Shown in pieces: positions 37,494-47,861 of a stretch of 64,000 nucleotides of DNA. The stretch is taken from positions 1,798,001-1,862,000 of the forward strand of contig JAIXMF010000001.1 of assembly GCA_025201365.1 (NCBI GenBank), written 5' to 3'. This DNA is from Syncephalis plumigaleata (lineage: Eukaryota; Zoopagomycota; Zoopagomycetes; Zoopagales; Piptocephalidaceae). Made by a program: the position numbers and the translations under genes. A model generated the notes under the pieces. The model was not told the origin of the DNA. It made no database searches and worked only from the letters and a program-made list of their open reading frames with translations. Numbering within the stretch: the stretch's first letter is position 1; every line of letters begins with the position of its first letter.

Positions 37494-40400
37494 CTAAAGG
37501 CTCCACGAGGGGGCTACCATCTTGAGGTAATACTCCGTTCGGAATACTACCTTGTTGATGGAGTCCCAGGAAGTAGGTTCACTCGGCGAGGAGTGAGAGG
37601 AGCCAGTATGCGGCCGATCCGCATTCTGGCTGGGTCTGGGGCCAGTCAGTTGGCCTGGGGGGTTCGCTGGGGTCTGGTTGATGGATTTCCAGGTGCCTAT
37701 GATGCGCTTTACCTGCTTGCATCTTGGGATCCATATTCTTCTCCATACGATGTCTAGTGCTTTTGTTGACATATGATGTATGACGCTTGTTCTTTCTTCT
37801 TTTGTTAAACCTTTTTGCGTCATGTCTAGTTGAAGCTCCTCACTCGGCCAGCCCAGCAGGTAGCCTACATCGTGGAGGGGATGTAGTGGGGTGGCTCTGT
37901 GCGCTGTTTCTGCCACTTTCACCAGTCGAGGGTGGATTGACCTTTCCGCCCTTTCCCTGTTGATTCTGCTTATAATCCTCATTCCTTCCTGGAATATTTC
38001 GAATTTCGCATTTCTTTCCACTTCCCCCTCGTTGACGTCACAGTTGACTATATGCCTCCAATTTTCGCTTTCCCCTTTGGTACACCTACAGCATACGTCC
38101 GTAGTGTATTTTTCCTTGCTCCATAGGTGCTGTCTAGCTAAGGTAGGTAACTGACCCGTCGCTAGCTTGATCGCGAACTCCCTCTTGTGCTGCGCTCTTC
38201 TCAATGCTCTTTCATCTTCACTTCTGTCCCTTTGCGCTACCACGTTCATCTCTTGCTCCAATCTGGTCCTCAGCGACGGGTGGTGCTTGAGTATATGCTG
38301 CTTGAGTGTTCTTGCGTGTCGCGCCTTGCTTTGTTTCTTGATCAGTTGTCGTGGTGGAAGCAATGTGTTCAGCCCTGACGCCAGCAGATCGTACTGGTGG
38401 ACCTTTCCTGGCACTGTATTCAGTGTCCATCTAGGCACCTGATTTGTGGTGACGGCTGCCGCTTTCGCCTCCATGTCTGCCATCTCGTTTCCCACTGTGC
38501 CTATATGCGCCCTAGTCCATTCTATTTCTGTGCTTGCTTCTCGTCTCGCGACTCTATCTGCTATCAACTCCCATATTTTGTATGTGGGCGTTGCTCTTCT
38601 TTTCGCTCTGGACCAGGGCACCGCTTCCGTGACATACTGCTTCCACCAGGCCACCGAGGTCATGGAGTCCGTCATGATCTTGATTGCTATGCTGTTTGGC
38701 GCGCATGCTATCGCGTGGGCTATCGCCATAGCTTCGAGCATATCTGAGTGGCAGTGTGGACCTGCGTACCTTCCCGTTGCTACTGCCACCTTCGCGTTTC
38801 CTCTCATAACTATCGCTGCGTAGCCTCCTTCTTTGTCTGGGCCAGTTGGATTTGTGACTGATCCATCTGTCCATATAAGCACCGTCTCGCTGTCTTGGAT
38901 CTCCGACCAGTTGTACTGTCTGCCTTGCGCGTCTGTGGACCACGCCGCTAGGTTTTCCTCGGTGAATGGTAGCAGCGTACTGTACTCCTCTCGATCTGCC
39001 AGTCTAGCTGCTATGGCCATACTCTTGGCTTTAGATGCAAGTTTGGGCCACCTTTCTTCCAGTTTCTTGTACCATTTCGGTGCGCCTCCCTGCCTTTCAT
39101 TTCGATTTGTGATGGCATTGTAGCTCGCTAGCCTGGGTGTATCGAGTCCGTCAGTCAGTGCTATGTCTTTCATCTCCACTAGGTCGAACCTCTCCGCTGC
39201 TTCTCTAACGTCTCTTCGAGTCGTTGGAGTCGCTGCGTCTTCTAACAAAATATCATCTATCCTCTTGGATTGTTCGAGTTCGTCCCCTAGTACCACCTTC
39301 AGCTCCCTCGTATGCAGTCGGTATGCCAGGTGAATAGCGTACACTCTATTTCTATCGCGTGTTTCCGTGTAACTGTTGTATATCGATCTGATACTGTTGA
39401 CAAGACTGCATGCTGCTTCTTCTTGTGCTCTTGCTGATTCACCTAGCATACCTGGGCTATCCAACCTCCTCATTAAGTCCGCTATTTGGGAAGTGTCCAT
39501 AGCGTCTCTCACGTTGGTCAGATTGAATCCTTGCGGCGCCCATAGCAATACGTTTGGCATAGACCTAGCCATGTGTGCTTTGCGTTTGATTAGCGTGAGC
39601 CAGCTTCTATCCAGCTCGTCGCACTGTGAGTCCGACAGCGGTAGAGTAGCTGCTTTGTGAGTAATCGCCGGTATTATCACTGAGTTGATGATATATATCG
39701 CAATCTCGTGACTGATCTCCTTCCGCCTTATAATGCTGCAAAGCCCTTTAACTGATTGATGGATGATTCTGAGTGGCTCTTTGCTCTTGCCGTCCAAGGA
39801 CAGCCAGCAGCCGAGTAGTCGGAAAGGTATTGTCGGTGGCGCCACCGTCTGTACCAGACCCGCTTCTCCTTCCGCCAATCGAATTTTCGGTAGTGATTCC
39901 GCTACTGAGTTGCCTAGAGGATCTTTCGCCGTATGAATCGTTTTGTTGCAATTCACCTCGATATCGTGTAGTTCGAAGAAGGATCTACAGATATCTGCCA
40001 GCCTTTGCAAGGTGTCACGATCTTCTGCTACTAGAGTTAGGTCATCTGCGAAGGCTCCATATGCTACTATCTTCTGTGTAGTGCCCGGTTGTCGTTCTCT
40101 CATCGCGTATCCTATTTTGGATTCATCGAGTTTGCTGAGTAGCGTGTCGTAGAATATCAGCCATAACGTGGGTGAGTTCACTTCTCCCTGGTCCAAGCCG
40201 CACTCAGGGTGGTGGGCTTCTGTTTGACCGTGCGCTGTAATAACCGAAGCTGTTCTGCTGTTAAATATGTTCTCTAGCAGAGTTATGAACTCTTCCGGCA
40301 CTTTTATTCTTCGTAGCGAGCAGGCTAGGCTTTGCCATGAGACCGAGTCGTATGCTCGTTTCACATCCAGCATGAGCACCTCTAGTCCTTTCTTGTAGCA

Positions 40401-42587
40401 GATCGAATCATCCATCACTGATCTCAGAATTTGTACAAAGTCGGTAGCTTGGTTCCCCCTAGTGAAGCCGAAGTTCCCTCCTCGCAGTACATGATTCTTC
40501 TCCAGTATGTTTTGTAAGCGCTTCGTCATGGATATCGAGAATAGTTTGCGCATCGTCTCTAGCAGGGTGATTGGCCGCAGCTGCGCCATATCTCCACACC
40601 AGTCTGTCACTTTCGGGATGGGTATGATTTTTCCGTGTTTCCAAGTTTGCGGTATGTCGCTGCGTTGTAAACACGTCGTTATCATAGCTGCCATGATTCT
40701 ATGGATTCGCTTGCTGGCTTGTTTCAACATCTCGTTTGTGACTCCCGACTCTCCTGGCGCTTTAGCGGAGGGAAGTTGACGAAGCGTGGCCTCCAGCTCC
40801 TCCACCGACACGTGGTCCATGAGATTATCGTATATACTTTCGTGAACGTGCGGCATTGGCGCGTAGGCGTCTCTCCACCTAGGGTGTGTCATTGGGTCCG
40901 TACCGTTTCTAATCGACATCCACTGTATAAAGTAATCTCGAACCCGCTGACGTACTTCCTCCGGTCTATCCTCGATCTCATGACTGCTCGTTTGCACGAC
41001 CGTGATGGTTTGCAGAGGTTTCCCTCTTTCCAATATGTTCGTCAAGGTTCTCTTCATGTCCGTATGGAAGTTGAAGTTTCTTGCTGTAACTGCCTTTTGA
41101 ATCTTGTCAGCTACCTCTCTTTTCCTTGCACGACTATATTGGTTGTGCAATCTCGTCCTCAGCCTTCTAATCTCTCCTAGGATGATCCCACCATGACTGT
41201 TCGCCGATTCGGCCAATAGCTCCACGCTAGGATGTTGCGCGGCTATTCTTCTGATCTCGCCTCCTATCCTTCTATCTGATCCACCTTTGCGCAGGATCCT
41301 TGCTAGCTTCCTGGTTACTTGTAGCGTGGGATTTAACATCATAGGTTTGTTGGGCTTCCTTTTGCGGACGGTCGTGAACGGTAAGGTGTCCTCGGCACAT
41401 TTCATCAGGTGAGTGGAGAGCTTGTTCCATAGCTCGCTGATGTAAGGCATATTCGAGTGTGGTAGGTTCGGTTGAGTACGCGTAAATCTCTCTGCTTCTT
41501 CCATCATGCTGCACCAGTCCTTGTCTGTCGCCTCAGAGTAGTTACTCCATTGCGTTTCAGTCACACTCTTGTTGTTCAGTATCTTTCTAGGTTGGGTAAC
41601 TCTGTCCTCGGCCTGCGGGAACATCATAGAGGTGGACAGCTCTAATAGGATGGGCTGGTGAGATCCAGGTATACCTTCGTTTATGTAACTGGTGTCGTCA
41701 GAGGTATCTAGCGCGTTCTCTATGCCCACTCCTGTTACCTGCTCCAAGAGGTTTGCCGATACCAGGAATAGGTCGAGCCGTGCCTTCGAAGTAGATGTGG
41801 AACCGATCATCGTGTTGGTGAATTGTCGGACATCGGGGAATCGATATCGCCATGCGTCAATGAGCTGTCGTTGATCAAGTAAGTACTCTAGTAGTTGCGT
41901 TTCTGCTCTACTACTCGCCGGAGCAGTAAAGTCCGGTTCATCTCCTTCATGTTGCGTGGATGGCAACGCGTGGTGACGTACCGAGCTCCTGTCAATCCAT
42001 GGTTGTGGTGTTGCGTTAAAGTCGCCTGCGACTATCGTTTCGGCTCTCTTCTCACGGGCTTTGTTCAACCAGACTTTTAGGGTATTGTACATGTTGTTTG
42101 CTGTCCCGGCATCTCTTCTCCCCTGATCTGTGGGATATAGGAGCCCGACAATCAACAGACCTCTACCGCGAAAAGCCATACGTACTCCTAGCATTCTCCT
42201 ATCTACTTTATAGATCTCCTGGATGTGCTTCGTCCATTCCTTCTTCAGCAGCATCGCCACTCCATGATAATTTGGTGTGTCGTCGTCTCCGGCTCCCGCG
42301 GTGATAACTGAGTATCTCCTCTGGATGTCCGGTCGGTACGGTATGCTTCTTTCTAATGCGCTCGACCAGCGAGTCTCAGTCAATATTATACAGTCTATAT
42401 CTAGCGGTTCTAGTGCGTTGAGTATTAAGCTCAGCTTAGTCTCGTTCGCCGCACTTGTGACGTTCCAATGTACTATACGCATCTTCTTCGGCCCGTCTCT
42501 TCGTATTCGGTGAAAGTTCGAATACGTGCCAACGTACGGCCATTCTATAATTTCGTTTGGGTTTTCGGGTATAATTGTATTATTCAT
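37494..42587 (-). CDS. LINE ORF2: endonuclease, reverse transcriptase, RNase H
   Basis: A 1697-aa polyprotein. The endonuclease (residues about 30-340) shows IVHWNVTSAANETKL, CIILTETRWS, IVAGDFNATPQPW and GSHQPILLEL. The reverse transcriptase (about 600-1000) shows AKAPGESGVTNEMLK, LRPITLLETMRKLF, LMLDVKRAYDSVSW, GLDQGEVNSPTLWL and the catalytic box AFADDLTLVAED. RNase H (about 1270-1410) shows LIWTDGSVTNPTG, CHSDMLEAMAIAHA, IKIMTDSMTSVAWW and WTRAHIGTVGNEMADMEAKA, so all four acidic positions are present. A C-terminal zinc-binding motif is CCRCTKGESENWRHIVNC. The start is 43 nt after the ORF1 stop, which suggests reinitiation. Confidence 0.93.
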   Translation of the reverse strand: MNNTIIPENPNEIIEWPYVGTYSNFHRIRRDGPKKMRIVHWNVTSAANETKLSLILNALEPLDIDCIILTETRWSSALERSIPYRPDIQRRYSVITAGAGDDDTPNYHGVAMLLKKEWTKHIQEIYKVDRRMLGVRMAFRGRGLLIVGLLYPTDQGRRDAGTANNMYNTLKVWLNKAREKRAETIVAGDFNATPQPWIDRSSVRHHALPSTQHEGDEPDFTAPASSRAETQLLEYLLDQRQLIDAWRYRFPDVRQFTNTMIGSTSTSKARLDLFLVSANLLEQVTGVGIENALDTSDDTSYINEGIPGSHQPILLELSTSMMFPQAEDRVTQPRKILNNKSVTETQWSNYSEATDKDWCSMMEEAERFTRTQPNLPHSNMPYISELWNKLSTHLMKCAEDTLPFTTVRKRKPNKPMMLNPTLQVTRKLARILRKGGSDRRIGGEIRRIAAQHPSVELLAESANSHGGIILGEIRRLRTRLHNQYSRARKREVADKIQKAVTARNFNFHTDMKRTLTNILERGKPLQTITVVQTSSHEIEDRPEEVRQRVRDYFIQWMSIRNGTDPMTHPRWRDAYAPMPHVHESIYDNLMDHVSVEELEATLRQLPSAKAPGESGVTNEMLKQASKRIHRIMAAMITTCLQRSDIPQTWKHGKIIPIPKVTDWCGDMAQLRPITLLETMRKLFSISMTKRLQNILEKNHVLRGGNFGFTRGNQATDFVQILRSVMDDSICYKKGLEVLMLDVKRAYDSVSWQSLACSLRRIKVPEEFITLLENIFNSRTASVITAHGQTEAHHPECGLDQGEVNSPTLWLIFYDTLLSKLDESKIGYAMRERQPGTTQKIVAYGAFADDLTLVAEDRDTLQRLADICRSFFELHDIEVNCNKTIHTAKDPLGNSVAESLPKIRLAEGEAGLVQTVAPPTIPFRLLGCWLSLDGKSKEPLRIIHQSVKGLCSIIRRKEISHEIAIYIINSVIIPAITHKAATLPLSDSQCDELDRSWLTLIKRKAHMARSMPNVLLWAPQGFNLTNVRDAMDTSQIADLMRRLDSPGMLGESARAQEEAACSLVNSIRSIYNSYTETRDRNRVYAIHLAYRLHTRELKVVLGDELEQSKRIDDILLEDAATPTTRRDVREAAERFDLVEMKDIALTDGLDTPRLASYNAITNRNERQGGAPKWYKKLEERWPKLASKAKSMAIAARLADREEYSTLLPFTEENLAAWSTDAQGRQYNWSEIQDSETVLIWTDGSVTNPTGPDKEGGYAAIVMRGNAKVAVATGRYAGPHCHSDMLEAMAIAHAIACAPNSIAIKIMTDSMTSVAWWKQYVTEAVPWSRAKRRATPTYKIWELIADRVARREASTEIEWTRAHIGTVGNEMADMEAKAAAVTTNQVPRWTLNTVPGKVHQYDLLASGLNTLLPPRQLIKKQSKARHARTLKQHILKHHPSLRTRLEQEMNVVAQRDRSEDERALRRAQHKREFAIKLATGQLPTLARQHLWSKEKYTTDVCCRCTKGESENWRHIVNCDVNEGEVERNAKFEIFQEGMRIISRINRERAERSIHPRLVKVAETAHRATPLHPLHDVGYLLGWPSEELQLDMTQKGLTKEERTSVIHHMSTKALDIVWRRIWIPRCKQVKRIIGTWKSINQTPANPPGQLTGPRPSQNADRPHTGSSHSSPSEPTSWDSINKVVFRTEYYLKMVAPSWSL

Positions 42588-42630
42588 TATATATTATGTT
42601 ATATATAATATTCTAGATATATCCTGTATA

Positions 42631-43827
42631 TTATTGACTGGTTTGACCCAGTCCCATACTTCTTGTAGTAACCATGTGTATCTTTGGTGTTCGGTCTGGA
42701 TCGTCGTTGTCGTCGTCGTCGGCGTTGGCGTTGTCGTCGTCGTCAAATTCGTTTGCTGATCCATCTGGTATGTTTTCTTGCTGTTCATGTGAGTTGCTGT
42801 CATCATAGTCCATCTCATCGTCGGTTCCCTCGCGTTCTTCTGCGTTGTTGTTCTCTTGATCCTCTTCACTGCTCATACTCGCTGGTTGCTCGTCGTTTTC
42901 GTCGACTGGCGCTGTCTTCTGCTGTCTGGGTTTAGCTGGCTCCAGACTGTTGCCGGTTAGCATAGCTAGGCCATCGACGTTTACATCACAGAAATCGCGC
43001 TTCTTTCCGTGTGTGTAACCGCCCGTACCTTGCTCTCCTACCGCCACTGGTTTCCCAGTTCTCTGGGGACCATGAGGGGTGGGTGAGGTGCTAACTGCTT
43101 CTTCATTCTCTTCTGGCACATTCCGTTGTTGCGTGTCGTCTTCATTCGTCGTATCCACTCTCTTGCGAAGCCACTCGCTTCCGGCTTGCTTCTCTTCCGT
43201 CGCTCGCGGCGGACTCCTCATGCTTTCGCTCGCGGGGCAGAATTTCGCAATGTGTCCCACAGTATGACACTTATAACACGCGTCGTTTCTAAATACTTTA
43301 ATGTAAGAAGTATTCAACTTTATTGCCTTAGGTATGTTTGCTACAATCCCTTCAAATTTGCAAATCGCGGTTGAGGTAAAGTAATGGTTATCACCATACC
43401 TGCGAGTTACTCGTCTGACAGACAGTACTCTCGCTGCTCCTCCCAGGCTCTGCTGCATTATCCTAGCGACCTCCTCCTCCTCGTCACTAGCGTCCAAACC
43501 TACAAGACGTAGGTTTACCGGGGTGATTCCTTCGAATCCACGGATTTCCAGCTTCTTGCCGTTCACTAGTAGACCCTCTTTGACTAAGGTTCTCGCTTGA
43601 TCTTGGCTTTTCGTGCTGATAATGTATTCGCCAGCGGCTGTGTCGTGGCTAGCTCTCCAATGGGTCTTGCCGAGCTTATTATCCATGGCTGATAGTATCT
43701 CTACCAGGTTGGTCGTAATCGGGACTGCGATGCAGTGGCTCTTTATACGCTTTTCTTTTAGCTGCTGCTGAGCTGCTTCTGCTTCTGCTCTGGCTGCCGC
43801 TACAGCGTATGGGGTCGGTTGTTCCAT
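42631..43827 (-). CDS. LINE ORF1: nucleic-acid-binding protein
   Basis: 398 aa, from MEQPTPYAVAAARAEAEAAQ at 43827. The open frame extends upstream into flanking host DNA, but the element boundary at 43903 makes this the first element-encoded Met. It has an RRM-like central part (EILSAMDNKLGKTHWRASHD, LRLVGLDASDEEEEVARIMQ), one CCHC knuckle (CYKCHTVGHIAKFC) and an acidic Asp/Asn-rich C-terminus. ORF1 proteins coat the element RNA. It is intact. Confidence 0.9.
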   Translation of the reverse strand: MEQPTPYAVAAARAEAEAAQQQLKEKRIKSHCIAVPITTNLVEILSAMDNKLGKTHWRASHDTAAGEYIISTKSQDQARTLVKEGLLVNGKKLEIRGFEGITPVNLRLVGLDASDEEEEVARIMQQSLGGAARVLSVRRVTRRYGDNHYFTSTAICKFEGIVANIPKAIKLNTSYIKVFRNDACYKCHTVGHIAKFCPASESMRSPPRATEEKQAGSEWLRKRVDTTNEDDTQQRNVPEENEEAVSTSPTPHGPQRTGKPVAVGEQGTGGYTHGKKRDFCDVNVDGLAMLTGNSLEPAKPRQQKTAPVDENDEQPASMSSEEDQENNNAEEREGTDDEMDYDDSNSHEQQENIPDGSANEFDDDDNANADDDDNDDPDRTPKIHMVTTRSMGLGQTSQ

Positions 43828-43903
43828 GTTGTACTGGTTAACTTTGATTTTTCCTTTTTCTTTTTCTTTGAAAAAATAAAATGGGAGAAAGAGCTTTTTT
43901 TTC

Positions 43904-43920
43904 GGACTATCATTATTATT
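43904..43920. repeat. target-site duplication, 5' flank of the LINE
   Basis: Exact copy of the 17 bp at 37347-37363. Confidence 0.9.
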
Positions 43921-44618
43921 ATACATAGAGAGTTGGAAAAAGCCTGTAATTAACGCCATATTATTTATTTTTCATCTTTGTATGATTCTTGCTTTCTTCT
44001 TTCCTTTGCTTCTTTCTTTCTTTCTTTTGCTTCTTCTTTCAACTCTTCGTATTTAACGACATTGCATTTGTAAACTGACACTGACATACCATAATTGTTA
44101 TTGTGCTGTCATTGTTCGATCTACGACAATAGTTAGATCGACGTCTTCATCTTTACTTTTATTTCACCTTCGTTAACGTAGAGTGTCTTTTCCTATTCAT
44201 TTCTCTTTCTCTCGTTCTCTCTCTCTTTATCAAGCTCTTTCTTTTTCCATTATTAACCCCTTAGTTAAAAACTGCATGTGCATATTCACCAGTTCTCACA
44301 AAGCAGTAACAACCAGCGGCTAGAACGGCTACTAGCTAGTCTTCTTTCATCTCTCATACTCTCTATTATTCCATAGTGGTCATCTGTCTTTGGCTTGTGT
44401 CTAGCTGTTTTGATTCTTCGTGCCATTCATTTACCGCTCGACTTATCCAACAGCTGCATACGCTACAATCCGCTGTTCCCTTATACTTGTTTGACAATCA
44501 GGGGAAATTGCTTGCATCAGTAATACAGCAGCACGTTCAATCTCACGTCGACACCACCACTACTTTTCACTAGCAATACTCACTACCCTACCCTTCTGTT
44601 CACCTTAGTGACTCGATC
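43921..44618. other. intergenic region, pyrimidine-rich promoter
   Basis: CT-rich and TTTC-rich tracts (44000-44250) precede the HAPSTR1-like gene. No gene is supported; the open frame at 44376 lacks recognisable content. Confidence 0.5.
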
Positions 44619-45686
44619 ATGGAGCCGGGTCAGCAGGATCTAGATCGAAGTCATAGCGAATTAGTCTCGTTGGAGCAGTCTCTACTAGCATCGTTTCGCA
44701 CCGCCGCTCGTTCTGTTACACAACTCTACAAAGACGCACAACGTACACAACGATTCACTTATAGACAAGGCTACGAGCAGTGTTTACAGGATCTATTGGA
44801 TTTCCTCGCCAGTCATCCTCATGTGCAACAGCGTGAAGCTGGTTTAGGCGCTGCTTCCATTCCCGCCGACGATCTTGTCAATTACGCTCAGGCTAAGCAT
44901 GCCGAACTTATGGTAGAGACGGAAAAGTCGCCACCACCATCACTCTCTGCGACTGATATCGCTTCATCTGTAAGCGGCGCCCATTCAACTGGCAGTGTTC
45001 AAGCTAATCCTGCTACTGCGAATTCGACCAATAATCACACGACATTAAGTAGCATGATATTCAATGGTGCAGATACAGTCGCACAACCATTCCAATTTGT
45101 TCCACCTTCTATGCTGCCATTAGCTACGAATAACAACACATCCACTAATATCTCATCGGGACATGCGGCACTCCCTGCTAATAGTAATAATGGAACGCCC
45201 ACTACAAGTGTACCATTTAAACGCCGACACCCGCCTAATGAGATGAGCTTCCTTGGTCGTGACGTGGATATGTCAGACTTTGAAAGCCACGGCGCATCAT
45301 TGCCCAATATGCCGTTGTCGTCGATGAGTTCAAACTTGTACGGTTCAAATGGTTCACCGGTAACTTCATCTAATGGCAATATATTTGGACATCATGGTGG
45401 ATATCATAACAACAATACTAATGGTACACAAGTATTCTCATCTCAACAAACGAATCTACACGCTAACCATAGTCATCACAACGCGCAACATGCTAATCAG
45501 CAAGGATTACAAAATACGCCACATTCCTACCAACAACATCATCAACATCAACATCAACGAGAACTACAGGAACAGCAACAAGAGCAGCAAACACAGACAC
45601 AACGCCATCACGGCACAATGCTGCATCATAATCGTCCACCTGCAACGAAAAAGGTACGCTTCCGACAAGATAACTCACCATCGTAG
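44619..45686 (+). CDS. HAPSTR1 (C16orf72)-like protein
   Basis: Intronless, 355 aa. The N-terminal helix region SLLASFRTAARSVTQLYKDA followed by RFTYRQGYEQCLQDLLDFLA and DDLVNYAQAK matches the order of conserved segments in HAPSTR1, a stress-signalling partner of HUWE1 in animals. A second short conserved patch is PFKRRHPPNEMSFLGRDVDM. The rest is low-complexity Ser/Thr/Asn/His/Gln. The basic end TKKVRFRQD may be a nuclear signal. The assignment is by pattern recall and needs a profile search. Confidence 0.62.
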   Translation: MEPGQQDLDRSHSELVSLEQSLLASFRTAARSVTQLYKDAQRTQRFTYRQGYEQCLQDLLDFLASHPHVQQREAGLGAASIPADDLVNYAQAKHAELMVETEKSPPPSLSATDIASSVSGAHSTGSVQANPATANSTNNHTTLSSMIFNGADTVAQPFQFVPPSMLPLATNNNTSTNISSGHAALPANSNNGTPTTSVPFKRRHPPNEMSFLGRDVDMSDFESHGASLPNMPLSSMSSNLYGSNGSPVTSSNGNIFGHHGGYHNNNTNGTQVFSSQQTNLHANHSHHNAQHANQQGLQNTPHSYQQHHQHQHQRELQEQQQEQQTQTQRHHGTMLHHNRPPATKKVRFRQDNSPS

Positions 45687-46520
45687 CTGTGTGCTACTTT
45701 AATAATAATAATAATAAGGTAATCTCAGTGTTAATCCATGATGTGATCACCTTTAATCGACATATAATTACCGGTTACTTCAAGTTGCTGTACTATAGCT
45801 TGCCCTTACATACAATCATTTATTTTTGCTATCAAACTTACTGTGATTGATATATATCATCTTCATTTTTTATATAATACCTCCTTATAATAAATTTATG
45901 CTATTTGACTGTAATATTTGTATCATCATCCATTTGTCATTTCCCTTTATGTAAATTGGATGGAAATAGCCTGTATAATAGCCAATAGCAGCAGCAATAA
46001 AGTAGTACAACCAGATACTCGTGTAACACAACAAAAAATATGCAATGCTCATGCCCCGTTGTTTCAACATTGATACTCCTTCCACCTAGAATTCTAGAAT
46101 TCCATCGTTAATGATATGTACATGTACGATGACTCGTACTGCCTTGTTAAAGATGATGATGGACGTAAACGCGATGCAGTCATTGGAAAACGGCATTTCG
46201 GTATAATTCTAGCGACATGCATATCTATAAATAAATACGAAACACTGCATAATCATCCAATGAGTCAGTATCGGAATGATGTTTATACGTTCCGTCATCG
46301 TAGACTCACTTTTATAGCAACATGACTCAGAAAACCTATAAAATCCAAGGTAAATTCTAACAAGCTACTAGCCACTATCATCATCACCATCATTGCTATC
46401 AATTCACTTTGACTCTTACTTTCTACTCAAGCGCACATCCAATCTATTGTTGTAGTAGCCTTTCGCTCACCTTTTGTTGGTTTACTATTTCTTTTCTTTC
46501 GAACTACTCTCGGTATAACC
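45687..46520. other. intergenic region
   Basis: No gene is firmly supported. A minus-strand frame at 46085-45885 encodes a hydrophobic stretch (FLLCYTSIWLYYFIAAAIGY), but it has no homology signal or splice context. Confidence 0.4.
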
Positions 46521-47483
46521 ATGACTCAAGCTATTCCATTCAAGATCTTCTACAAGGGAACTGGACGTCTTCTCTATGTCGACAACGGTATCGATTGGAA
46601 CGGTATGGCTAATAAAATAATTCTTTTATTCCCTGAAGCTGGCAATAGTGCAGAGGATATTCAACTTTTTTACAAGGACAACGACGGTAAACCAATGGTA
46701 TTTGATACATCAGACGAATTGAATAAGATAATTCAAAGGATAAGTGAAGGAGAAGAGCAGCTCCAATTCCTTGTATGGAACAAGAATCATAAACATAAGC
46801 ATCATCATAGTCATTATAGTCATCATCATAGTCATCATTTAAATCCAAACCATTATGTTCATGGCTTTCCATGCCAGTTGATTCCAGGTAGTAGTCATCA
46901 TTACAATCATGGTCATCATTATCATCATGGTCATCATAACTGTCACAATGGACTTGGTACTACATTATTCTATGACTATGAAGATAACAAACAACACAAT
47001 GAGATAACAACGAATAGCGAACAAGATGACTCAAATGTATCTGACAATGACAATACTATGAATTGTGAAAACAAACATAATACTAGTAATAAGGATGATC
47101 ATGATTTAGAATCATGGGATAAAGATATTTGGATGCAAGAAACTTGTAATGATAATTCATTGCCATGTAGACCAAGTTTACCATTGTTTACAGGTCATCA
47201 TCATCATCATCATCATCATCCATTCCATGGACATGGACGTGGCGGCCATCATCATCATTATCGTCATCACCAACATGGACCATGTACCAGACCATATCAG
47301 CAAGGTCATCATCATCACCAGCATCATCATGGCGCACCACACGAACATGCAAATGGTTTCATGAATTGTAACAGAGAAGCCGCTATTCATATGTTTGGAC
47401 CATTCAATCATAGACATGGACACTTTCCACATCGCGGTGGATTCGGAATGCATATTGGACGAGGTGGATTCGGTCATTGCTAG
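46521..47483 (+). CDS. PB1-domain protein with long histidine-rich tail
   Basis: 320 aa, intronless. Residues about 6-90 read as a PB1-like fold: IPFKIFYKGTGRLLYVDNG, NKIILLFPEAGNSAEDIQLF and the acidic OPCA-like motif YKDNDGKPMVFDTSDEL. The remainder is very rich in His, with HHHSHYSHHHSHH and HHHHHHHHPFHGHGRGG blocks alternating with Gly/Asn, and a middle acidic Asn/Asp segment. PB1 mediates hetero-oligomerisation in signalling. The His tail could bind Zn, Ni or Cu, or drive condensation (inference). No partner is evident nearby. Its codon pattern CAT-CAT-CAT makes it a natural slippage site. Confidence 0.65.
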   Translation: MTQAIPFKIFYKGTGRLLYVDNGIDWNGMANKIILLFPEAGNSAEDIQLFYKDNDGKPMVFDTSDELNKIIQRISEGEEQLQFLVWNKNHKHKHHHSHYSHHHSHHLNPNHYVHGFPCQLIPGSSHHYNHGHHYHHGHHNCHNGLGTTLFYDYEDNKQHNEITTNSEQDDSNVSDNDNTMNCENKHNTSNKDDHDLESWDKDIWMQETCNDNSLPCRPSLPLFTGHHHHHHHHPFHGHGRGGHHHHYRHHQHGPCTRPYQQGHHHHQHHHGAPHEHANGFMNCNREAAIHMFGPFNHRHGHFPHRGGFGMHIGRGGFGHC

Positions 47484-47861
47484 TCATTAATACATATACA
47501 CATACACATATGCGTGTGTTATTGGCATAGTTACCATTGCCGTTATTAATCGACATTTACATCCAATGCGAGATGTCTATTAATAAATTTATATTTACAA
47601 AACTTACTATGTATATATTTATGTTTACATGATTATCTTTAGTATACTAATTATCGAATAAGCAAACGATTAACATGACACGTTCATCGATGTGTTAGTT
47701 CATTTTTTACTAATGCCGTGCTAACTGTTAACTAATAAATGAATGAGCAAATGAGTGAATAAACGCATAAACAAACGAGTGTGTTCACAACTGTATACTA
47801 GGACAAAATAAAGCATCTTGATGATGATCGATTATCACAATGCAAGCGTGTACTACTTGTA
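47484..47861. other. convergent 3' flanks
   Basis: 3' flanks of the PB1/His-rich gene (plus) and the micro-exon gene (minus). AT-rich, with several AATAAA-like signals on both strands. No coding region. Confidence 0.5.

Larger units (their letters stand above)
37364..43903 (-). mobile_element. full-length non-LTR retrotransposon (Tad1/I-like LINE)
   Basis: A 6540-bp element on the minus strand bounded by a perfect 17-bp target-site duplication. The 5' leader is about 76 nt and A/purine-rich. ORF1 (43827-42631) and ORF2 (42587-37494) are both open. The 3' untranslated region is about 110 nt and ends in an A-rich tail interspersed with T. Domain order of ORF2 is apurinic-type endonuclease, reverse transcriptase, RNase H, CCHC, as in Tad1 and I-group elements. 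No disabling change is visible and the flanking duplication is unmutated, so the insertion looks recent. It lies between the Pps1-like and HAPSTR1-like genes. Confidence 0.93.

Noticed and set aside
37891-42513. Many plus-strand open frames across the LINE
   Set aside because: They are antisense shadows of the 1697-aa ORF2, which carries all expected motifs.
43828-43959. N-terminal extension of LINE ORF1
   Set aside because: The frame runs into the target-site duplication and host flank; the element's own first Met is at 43827.
45885-46085. Small minus-strand membrane peptide
   Set aside because: Hydrophobic stretch in AT-rich intergenic DNA with no splice sites, homology or conserved neighbour.
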